Shown: positions 58,239-64,000 of the stretch, one piece after another
Layout of the letters: each line of letters begins with the position of its first letter
Position numbering within the stretch: the first letter of the stretch is position 1
Assembly (NCBI GenBank): GCA_016794365.1
Contig: JAEUKB010000017.1
Span: 78,578 to 142,577, forward strand
DNA: 64,000 nt
Direction: 5' to 3'
DNA from: Myxococcales bacterium
Lineage (GTDB): Bacteria; Myxococcota_A; Polyangia; Palsa-1104; JAEUJZ01
Position numbers and translations under genes: made by a program
Notes under the pieces: model-generated
Database searches by the model: none
What the model saw: only the letters and a program-made list of their open reading frames with translations
What the model was told of the DNA's origin: nothing

Positions 58239-59867
58239 CTAGTAGTTAAAGAGCGAAACCACCCCGACGCTACCGGGGCTGACGACAGGAGCGATAAACC
58301 ACGAGGTCGCGGGCTCCTCGACTTCGATGACCTTTTTGACCTTGCGTGTCTTGGGTGCCGCTGGCTTTTCCTTGCCGTAGCGCTTGATCAGGTCATAGGT
58401 CAAAAGCGCACCACCTCCGGCGAGCAGCACGCCGCCCACCGTCGTCATGGCAATGCCAACCTTGTCGTACATCAATCCCTTGGCTTCGTAGTCCGACGTG
58501 GCAGGCTTGAGCGTCCGCGACAGCGACGGATCTTCATTGGGGCCAAAGTGCGGACACTGCGCCACACCGTTGACCTTCACCTTCGTCTCGCACGCCGAGT
58601 CTGCGCTCACGAGCTGGGCATTCGACGACGCCAGACCCAGGAACGCACCGCCCGCGCCGAGTCCACCGAGTCCAAGAACCGCAGCGACGGCTCCGCCCCA
58701 GCCCATCGGACCGAGCAGCGGCTTGCCACCCGACTTGCCACCACCACCACGCGCTTTGTCTCGCATCTGTAGACGCAGCCGAGCCATCGCTTTTTCCTGC
58801 GCACCCAGATCGAACGTCGCTTGCTCGTTTTCGATGTCTCGCGTCGGAGCAGCCTTCGTCCGCTTCGCGATCTCATCGTCGTCCGCGCCATCGCCCTGCA
58901 CTTCCGCACCGATCATCTGCGGACGCGCCGTCGGATCGATCAGCACCAGGTTCGGGCTCAGCTCGTTGCCAATCGACTTGATCACCGTTCCAGCGGGATC
59001 TTTGGCTTCGATGTAGTACTGGAACGCCTTGCCCTGCGCGACATCCCCAGGAATGCGCGCGACTTTCTCGTTGCCTCGGCGCTTGAGTTCCAGGTTGTCA
59101 AAGTTCGCCTGACCTTCCTTGCGGAAGTAGACCTTCACCTTGACGCCCTTCATCACCGGCATCTGCACCCGAATGTCCACCGGCTGATTCGGCGGGGCTG
59201 AATCCACGGGAGTATGTGCCCAGTCGCTCTGCGCTTTGTCCGCCGTCGCAGTCACTTGCTGAGCCGCTTGAGCCGGATCCGCCTTGGCCGCTTCAGCTTC
59301 CACCGCAGGCTTGGCTGCTTCCATCGCAGGCTTGGCCGCTTCCACCGCAGGCTTGGCTGCTTCGACCGCAGGCTTGGCCGCTTCCACCGCAGGCTTGGCC
59401 GCTTCCACCGCAGGCTTGGCCAGCTCGACCGCAGGCTTGGCCGGAGCAAGCTGCTGAGGCTGACTCGCCGCCGTGCGCTCTTTTTCTACTTCTCCGATCG
59501 CCACTTCGATGCTCGGACGCTGCTTGTCGTCCGCCGGAGCGTCGGTCAAAAACTTCTTATAGAAGTAGATGGCCATCTCATAGTCCTTGGTCTTGCGATA
59601 CGTCATCGCGATGTTGACCAAGATGGCCGGGATGCGCTTGAGCACGTACGCGCGCTTCAGTTCTTTGATCGCCAGGTCGTACTTGCCTTCGGTGTACGCA
59701 TCCTGGCCGAGCTTGTAGTGCTTCTTCGCCTCGGCAGTGATCTCAGGATCTTCCTCCTGAGCTGAGGCTTGACGACAACCGATCACTTCCAGCCATTCGC
59801 TCTGGATGGGAAAGGACATCGCCAGCAGGGCAACCGCAGTGGCTGAGAGGAGAGTTTTCTTGCGCAT
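58239..59867 (-). CDS. Exported TPR protein with KPAVEAA repeats and C-terminal membrane helices
   Basis: Start at 59867 with GGGAGC upstream: MRKKTLLSATAVALLAMSFP, signal ending near ASAQ. Residues ~40-120 are TPR-like (AKKHYKLGQDAYTEGKYDLA, AIYFYKKFLTDAPADDKQRP). Then ~eight 7-residue KPAVEAA repeats (~135-190), a beta-domain (VDIRVQMPVMKGVKVKVYFR, IPGDVAQGKAFQYYIEA) and two C-terminal hydrophobic helices (GGAVAAVLGLGGLGAGGAFL, TTVGGVLLAGGGALLTYDLI). Probably a periplasm-spanning envelope protein. The upstream 166 codons of the frame translate the neighbour in another phase and are not used. Confidence 0.7.
   Translation of the reverse strand: MRKKTLLSATAVALLAMSFPIQSEWLEVIGCRQASAQEEDPEITAEAKKHYKLGQDAYTEGKYDLAIKELKRAYVLKRIPAILVNIAMTYRKTKDYEMAIYFYKKFLTDAPADDKQRPSIEVAIGEVEKERTAASQPQQLAPAKPAVELAKPAVEAAKPAVEAAKPAVEAAKPAVEAAKPAMEAAKPAVEAEAAKADPAQAAQQVTATADKAQSDWAHTPVDSAPPNQPVDIRVQMPVMKGVKVKVYFRKEGQANFDNLELKRRGNEKVARIPGDVAQGKAFQYYIEAKDPAGTVIKSIGNELSPNLVLIDPTARPQMIGAEVQGDGADDDEIAKRTKAAPTRDIENEQATFDLGAQEKAMARLRLQMRDKARGGGGKSGGKPLLGPMGWGGAVAAVLGLGGLGAGGAFLGLASSNAQLVSADSACETKVKVNGVAQCPHFGPNEDPSLSRTLKPATSDYEAKGLMYDKVGIAMTTVGGVLLAGGGALLTYDLIKRYGKEKPAAPKTRKVKKVIEVEEPATSWFIAPVVSPGSVGVVSLFNY
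59297..59440. repeat. 21-bp coding tandem repeats (KPAVEAA)
   Basis: About seven tandem copies of a 21-bp unit (plus-strand form TTCCACCGCAGGCTTGGCCG plus C) encode repeated AKPAVEA on the minus strand, with one Met variant (KPAMEA). It is a flexible, possibly wall-crossing spacer inside the TPR protein. Confidence 0.7.
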
Positions 59868-59898
59868 CTTGCTCCCTTCGGGCTTCCCAAGTGGCTCG

Positions 59899-61521
59899 TT
59901 ACTGTGCAAACGGGTCGATCCAGCTCTCGTCTTTCTTCGACTTCGCTGGCGGTTTCTCTGACTTTTCAGGCTTCGCGGCAGGCTCGGCCTTGGCAGCGGG
60001 CTCGGCCTTCGCAGGCTTTTCGACCTTCGCGGGCTTTTCCGCCTTTGCTGCGGGCTCCGCCTTCGCGGGTGCGGGCTTTTCGGTCTTTTCTGGCTTGTCG
60101 CTCTTTTCTGACTTTTCTGGCTTGGCGACGGACTCGACCTTCGCGGGCTTTTCCGCCTTCGCTGCGGGTTCGGCCTTCGCGGGCTTTTCCGCCTTCGCGG
60201 GCTTTTCAGCTTCCGTGTCCTTCGCAGCCACGGGAGCCACCGGAGCAGCCTTGGCAGGCTCTTCCGCCTTCGGCAAGCTGGTCGTCGCTGGCGCTTCAGC
60301 AGGCGCTGCACTCTTCGGTGCCGCCGCCGGAACCGCAGGCTGCGTCGCAACAGGCTGTGCCACAACAGGCTGCGTCACAACAGGCGCGGCGGCTGGCTCT
60401 GCGGGAACCGTAGCTGCCGGGGGCGGAGCGACTGGAACCGCCGCTGGGGACGGAGCCGGAGCCACAGCCGCCGGTTGTTCTGCTGGGACTTGCACCGCCG
60501 GAGGCGGAGTCACCGCTGGTGGAGGCGTAACAGCCGGTGTCGAACCGACTGGACTCGGGGACACGGTGCTGCTCGATCCGTTTCCACTGAAGAAATACAT
60601 CGCGCCCACCGCCAGACCTGCGGCCACGGCCATTCCACCAAGCAGCGTGCCTTTGGAAACCCCGGATCGCGCTGGCGGCTCGATCGGAACCGGCATCGCA
60701 CGCGAACGAGACTCACTTCGCGCAGGCGCATCCACCCGGCGTGGCTCGTCTTTTTTGGCTTCTGGCTTGGCTTCTGCAAGCGCTTTTTCAGAAGGTGCAG
60801 CCACCGGCTTGGCTGGCTCGGGCTCTGCGGGAGCCGCAGCGTGAGCCGCGATGGTCGCTTCAGCCTCTGCTGCTCTTTGCTGACGGTCGCGGTTCTTCTT
60901 TTTGCCTTGATGACCTGCGCGCTGCTGGCTCTGGTTCGCTTCGGGCTTGCGCTCAGCTGGCTTTTCTTCGACGGAAACCGCTTCAGCTTTGCTCTGTTCC
61001 GACTGGACTGCTTCAACCGACGGGGCGGCTTCCGCTTGACGTGCTGGCGAAACAGGCTCTTCCACCGTGGCGGAAGTCGTCACAGGCGCAGCATGAGCCG
61101 CAATGATCTCTTCCGCAGACGCCGCCGCGTCTACATGTGCAGTGACGGGCTCCAGCGCAGCGACGCTTGCCACATGAGCGGCAGGATCGATCTGCATAGT
61201 CGGCTGCATAGTCGGCTGCACAGCCGGTGTCTGTTGCGCAGCTGGCTGAACGACCACTTTGGCTTCGGCAACTGCAACGACTGGGGCCGCATGGACCGCA
61301 ACCGGCGCATCGTCGATAAACTGCGAAGCATCGACTTCTTCGGGTGGAACCAGCAGATCCCACTGACGACTGCGAATCGAACCCACTCGCTGGTTTGCAC
61401 GAACGATGAAGTCGTCGAGCAGATCATCCATGCTCTGACGACGCACACCAGGGCGGCTATGCGCGGCCACCGGCGGGGGCGGCGGAGGAACTGAACGGGA
61501 CTGTTTGCTCTGCGTGGACAT
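59899..61521 (-). CDS. Single-TM protein with Ala/Pro/Lys-rich low-complexity regions
   Basis: 540 residues. Residues 1-60 (MSTQSKQSRSVPPPPPPVAA, MDDLLDDFIVRANQRVGSIR) may be a short folded or binding motif. ~70-270 are Ala/Glu/Pro-rich and contain a basic patch (GHQGKKKNRDRQQRAAEAEA). One TM helix (GTLLGGMAVAAGLAVGAMYF) lies at ~290-312, then a Pro/Ala/Val and Lys/Glu/Ala tail (KAEKPAKAEPAAKAEKPAK) ending ESWIDPFAQ. It resembles TonB-like envelope-spanning linkers in composition only. It heads the three-gene run with the TPR protein 31 bp downstream. Confidence 0.6.
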   Translation of the reverse strand: MSTQSKQSRSVPPPPPPVAAHSRPGVRRQSMDDLLDDFIVRANQRVGSIRSRQWDLLVPPEEVDASQFIDDAPVAVHAAPVVAVAEAKVVVQPAAQQTPAVQPTMQPTMQIDPAAHVASVAALEPVTAHVDAAASAEEIIAAHAAPVTTSATVEEPVSPARQAEAAPSVEAVQSEQSKAEAVSVEEKPAERKPEANQSQQRAGHQGKKKNRDRQQRAAEAEATIAAHAAAPAEPEPAKPVAAPSEKALAEAKPEAKKDEPRRVDAPARSESRSRAMPVPIEPPARSGVSKGTLLGGMAVAAGLAVGAMYFFSGNGSSSTVSPSPVGSTPAVTPPPAVTPPPAVQVPAEQPAAVAPAPSPAAVPVAPPPAATVPAEPAAAPVVTQPVVAQPVATQPAVPAAAPKSAAPAEAPATTSLPKAEEPAKAAPVAPVAAKDTEAEKPAKAEKPAKAEPAAKAEKPAKVESVAKPEKSEKSDKPEKTEKPAPAKAEPAAKAEKPAKVEKPAKAEPAAKAEPAAKPEKSEKPPAKSKKDESWIDPFAQ

Positions 61522-61698
61522 CGTTAGCTGCGCCTTCCAATTTCCCGCTCATTTGGCGGGCACGGCCCCACACTGCGAGGGGGTCCAGCCGGGGGTTTTA
61601 CCTTTCGCCGCGTAACCATTTCAAGCCAAATGTACGCGCGGCCTCACCCGGTCCTACAGGGTCATACCTGCCTCTTGCGAAGGCGACCTTCGGTCCGT

Positions 61699-62991
61699 AT
61701 GCTGCGCGCCATGTCAACTTATGGTTCCGGCGACCTCCCCGAAGAGTCGCATCCGCAGCCCCGACGCCGTACCACCACCTTCGTAGCGCCCCCGCCGCGC
61801 CTGCGAAAAGGAAGCGTTCGGCTGCCGTTTGATGCAGCGCGTCGTCTCGCTGCCGGTCATCCCTGGGTCTTTCGCGACACCATTGGCCGTCCCCTGTCCA
61901 GCGAGTCCGGCGATGTCGTCGATCTGTTCGATCCCGAAGGCAACTTCATCGCACGCGGCATTTACGACACCGAAGGTCCGATTGCGGTTCGAGCGATCTC
62001 TCGCGATCCACACGAGCTGATTGATCACGGTGCGCTCGACCGTCGCGTTCGTGCCGCAGCCCGCATGCGCAGAGCGCTTCTTCCGACGGATGAGCTGACC
62101 GCCTATCGGCTGATCCACGGCGAAGGGGACTATCTGCCTGGCATCACCGTCGATCGCTACGGCGACTTCTTGGTGATGCACGTCTTTTCCGCGTCACTCT
62201 CTAAGCTCAGCGAGCAGCTCGTTCCAGTGCTGCGCGATGTTCACTCGCCGCGATCGATTTACGTGCAGAAGCGCTATCGACCACTCGGTGGAGAAGGCCC
62301 GCGCGAGCCAGCCGAGATGGCCTGGGGCGAAGTCGCACCACTGGAGATCGAAGTTCGTGAAGGCCGTATGCGCTTTGGCGTCGATGTCACCGCGCCGCTT
62401 GGCACCGGCTTGTTTCCCGATCTGCGCAACGGTCGCACCGCAGTCACAGCGCGCGCTTCGGGACGACGCGTTCTCAACTTGTTTAGCTATACCGGCGCAC
62501 TGTCGTTGGCCGCAGCGATCGGCGGAGCCAAAGAAGTCGTATCCGTGGACATCGCCGCCAAAGCCCATGCCCGCGCGCGACGCAACCTTCAGCTCTCGGG
62601 ACTTGGTGAAGAAGGCCACGAGTTCATCGCCGCCGATGCCTTGACCGTGATGGCGCGCATGGCCGATCGCAAGCGGCTGTTTGACATGGTGATCATCGAT
62701 CCGCCCGCGTTTGCGCACTCTCGCGAGCGATCGTTTTCCGTCGAGCGTGATTACCGCGAGCTGATTACCTCGGCGCTCAAGATCTGTGACTCGGGGGCGC
62801 TTCTGTGCTGCGCGGTCAATGCGCATCGCTTCTCGCTGGATTCGCTCATCCACGAGCTGGGCGAAGGTGCCGCGCGCGCCCGCCGCTTGGTCCGCGTGGT
62901 CGAGCAGCTTGGACTGCCCGCCGACTTCCCGCTGCCCGCTGGCTTCCCCGACGGAAACTATCTCAAGTTCGTGATCTGTAGCGTGGTCTAG
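61699..62991 (+). CDS. RlmI-type SAM-dependent rRNA methyltransferase
   Basis: ~430 residues; starts at 61699 or 61711 (MSTYGSG) are possible. Domain order is that of COG1092: an N-terminal PUA domain (KGSVRLPFDAARRLAAGHPW, VFRDTIGRPLSSESGDVVDL), a middle EEHEE-like region (YRLIHGEGDYLPGITVDRYG), then the Rossmann methyltransferase (TGLFPDLRNGRTAVTARASG, VLNLFSYTGALSLAAAIGGA, VVSVDIAAKAHARARRNLQL, FDMVIIDPPAFAHS). The DPP motif and lack of a preceding Cys in a PC motif match RlmI-like 23S rRNA m5C1962 methyltransferases. Monocistronic or with the next gene (6-bp gap). Confidence 0.85.
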   Translation: MLRAMSTYGSGDLPEESHPQPRRRTTTFVAPPPRLRKGSVRLPFDAARRLAAGHPWVFRDTIGRPLSSESGDVVDLFDPEGNFIARGIYDTEGPIAVRAISRDPHELIDHGALDRRVRAAARMRRALLPTDELTAYRLIHGEGDYLPGITVDRYGDFLVMHVFSASLSKLSEQLVPVLRDVHSPRSIYVQKRYRPLGGEGPREPAEMAWGEVAPLEIEVREGRMRFGVDVTAPLGTGLFPDLRNGRTAVTARASGRRVLNLFSYTGALSLAAAIGGAKEVVSVDIAAKAHARARRNLQLSGLGEEGHEFIAADALTVMARMADRKRLFDMVIIDPPAFAHSRERSFSVERDYRELITSALKICDSGALLCCAVNAHRFSLDSLIHELGEGAARARRLVRVVEQLGLPADFPLPAGFPDGNYLKFVICSVV

Positions 62992-62997
62992 CAAGCC

Positions 62998-63780
62998 ATG
63001 TCTGCGCCGTTTGCCCCGCCCTGCCGACTCGCTGAGCTGACCTTTCCCGAAGCCGAGCAGCTTCTGTTACACAATCCCGTGGTGCTGCTTCCGATGGGAT
63101 CTGTCGAAGCCCACGGTCCACACCTGCCGCTTGGCACCGATTCGTTTCTGTCGGAAAGCCTGGCGGAACGGACCCAAGCTGCGCTGCATCGGCTGGGACA
63201 AGTCTCGGTGATTGCGCCGACGCTGTCCTACGCGCTCACGCACTTTGCCAGTGAGTTTGCCGGAACCGTGTCGCTGTCCGCTGAAGCTGCCGTGATGCAG
63301 CTACGCGGGGTCGTGCTGGCGCTGCTCGCGGCTGGCTTTCGTCGCATCGGCCTGGTCAACAGTCACCTAGAGCCCGCACACATCGCTGGGATTCGGCAGC
63401 TCGTCACCGAGATCACCCAGTCACACGGACCCGTGCTGGCGTTTCCCGATCAGACCGCCAAGCGCTGGGCCCGAACGCTGTCTGCCGAATACAAGAGCGG
63501 AAGCTGTCACGCTGGAAGCTATGAGACCTCGCTGCTGCTGCTGGCGCGTCCCGAGCTGTGCCGGACCGAGATTTCCCACGCGCTGCCCCACAATCCGAGC
63601 GACTTTCTGGCCCACGTTCGCGCCGGAGCCACAACCTTTGGGCAAGCGGGCGGATCTCGCGCCTACTTCGGTCAGCCCGCAGCCGCCAGTGCCGTCGAGG
63701 GAGAGTCTCAGCTTGCGCTGCTGACGACGATGGTGCTTGTCACCTTGCACGAGACGCTGGGAACACCTTACGCACCGTAA
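62998..63780 (+). CDS. Creatininase/creatinine-amidohydrolase family protein
   Basis: 260 residues, family length. Metal-binding signature MGSVEAHGPHLPLGTDSF near the N-terminus, a second set at LVNSHLEPAHIAG, and SCHAGSYETSLLL (family GHAG-ETS). Known members hydrolyse creatinine or ring-opened amides in cofactor pathways (MftE, ArfB-like), so the true substrate cannot be read from sequence. Starts 6 bp after the RlmI-type gene. Confidence 0.85.
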   Translation: MSAPFAPPCRLAELTFPEAEQLLLHNPVVLLPMGSVEAHGPHLPLGTDSFLSESLAERTQAALHRLGQVSVIAPTLSYALTHFASEFAGTVSLSAEAAVMQLRGVVLALLAAGFRRIGLVNSHLEPAHIAGIRQLVTEITQSHGPVLAFPDQTAKRWARTLSAEYKSGSCHAGSYETSLLLLARPELCRTEISHALPHNPSDFLAHVRAGATTFGQAGGSRAYFGQPAAASAVEGESQLALLTTMVLVTLHETLGTPYAP

Positions 63781-64000
63781 CGACCCTCGCCAGCGTCGGT
63801 TTCGGCCCCGCGTTTCCTACGTGTCGCATCGGCACCGCATCGCGCAATCTCCGATAAGCATCGCGTTCCCAACAGCCCCCGGCTTCGACGAAGCACCCCT
63901 GAATTTGCACGCGGGCTCTGCACGGATCTTTGCGCTATGCGCTGCAACATCCTTGCGATGAAGCGGTATGCCGACGAGATATTCCCCGACAACAGCATCG
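63781..64000. other. Window end: no complete gene, possible CDS start at 63937
   Basis: The last 220 bp hold no complete gene. An ATG at 63937 opens MRCNILAMKRYADEIFPDNS to the window edge and could begin a gene that continues beyond it; there is no visible ribosome-binding site, so it is only a possibility. Confidence 0.25.

Noticed and set aside
59868..60365. 166-residue upstream extension of the TPR/KPAVEAA protein
   Set aside because: It is an out-of-phase reading of the neighbouring Ala/Lys/Pro gene (Arg/Pro/Ser runs). The ATG at 59867 has a ribosome-binding site and signal peptide.
59214..60844. Plus-strand frames with RRLGRFH, FAGFSAFAAGS type repeats
   Set aside because: Mirror images of the minus-strand KPAVEAA and Lys/Ala tracts.

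Overview
The window reads as chromosomal DNA of a Myxococcota-like (deltaproteobacterial, predatory/social lineage) bacterium of moderate-to-high GC. The evidence is the mix of families: a FG-GAP protein with a MYXO-CTERM-type tail, two DUF1592/DUF1552 gene pairs, many lipoproteins with Cys-rich or PEGA/TPR architecture, eukaryote-like Ser/Thr kinases, ECF sigma factors and an MbnP/MbnH metallo-mystery pair. Coding density is high (50 protein genes called). I see no rRNA, tRNA, CRISPR array, insertion sequence or phage genes.

Layout. 1-16 kb: cell-envelope and metabolic genes (FG-GAP surface protein cut by the window edge, N-formylglutamate amidohydrolase-like protein, DUF3160 protein, phospholipase-D-like lipoprotein, a degenerate polyphosphate-glucokinase-like protein, TPR/beta-barrel protein, aldose-1-epimerase, a membrane acyltransferase fused to a TPR domain, flippase-like protein, PEGA protein). 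16-21.3 kb: secreted zincin, VWA lipoprotein, methyltransferase. 21.3-27.6 kb (minus strand): a tight five-gene run of eutC, a fused EutL-EutT gene, a DUF1592 c-type cytochrome carrying a glycogen-binding-like domain, DUF1552, and a small STAS-like protein. 27.7-33 kb: coiled-coil protein, two tandem SPFH lipoproteins, YihY-family membrane protein. 33-38.8 kb: a copper/redox locus with RegB/RegA-type two-component system, lipoprotein, MbnP, MbnH and a divergent outer-membrane protein. 38.8-42.5 kb: an ECF-sigma operon. 42.6-45.5 kb: the second DUF1552/DUF1592 pair.

45.5-49.8 kb holds the most unusual system. A single 969-residue polypeptide combines a Ser/Thr kinase, a hydrophobic segment, a SAVED cyclic-oligonucleotide receptor domain and a CD-NTase (CBASS-type cyclic nucleotide synthase) domain. 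It is followed at 51 bp by a second Ser/Thr kinase and preceded by an unusually long intergenic region full of palindromes. I read it as a candidate single-chain CBASS-like signalling/defence module whose output would be phosphorylation.

50-64 kb: C2-like lipoprotein, ECF sigma factor with a kinase-associated-type C-terminal extension, MORN-type lipoprotein, phoH and dsbD-type genes, a fused aconitase-family enzyme, a three-gene envelope/TPR cluster with low-complexity Ala/Pro/Lys tracts, an RlmI-type rRNA methyltransferase and a creatininase-family protein.

A recurrent theme is short tandem or inverted repeats in gaps between genes (2.2, 7.85, 33.0, 35.2, 50.0 and 52.2 kb), several touching stop codons. 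A second theme is gene fusion (EutL-EutT, kinase-SAVED-CD-NTase, acyltransferase-TPR, LeuC-LeuD-like). Start codons were re-chosen inside many open frames using signal peptides, ribosome-binding sites and neighbour overlap. Residue positions refer to the start given unless stated. Functions are inferred from motifs by eye without database search.
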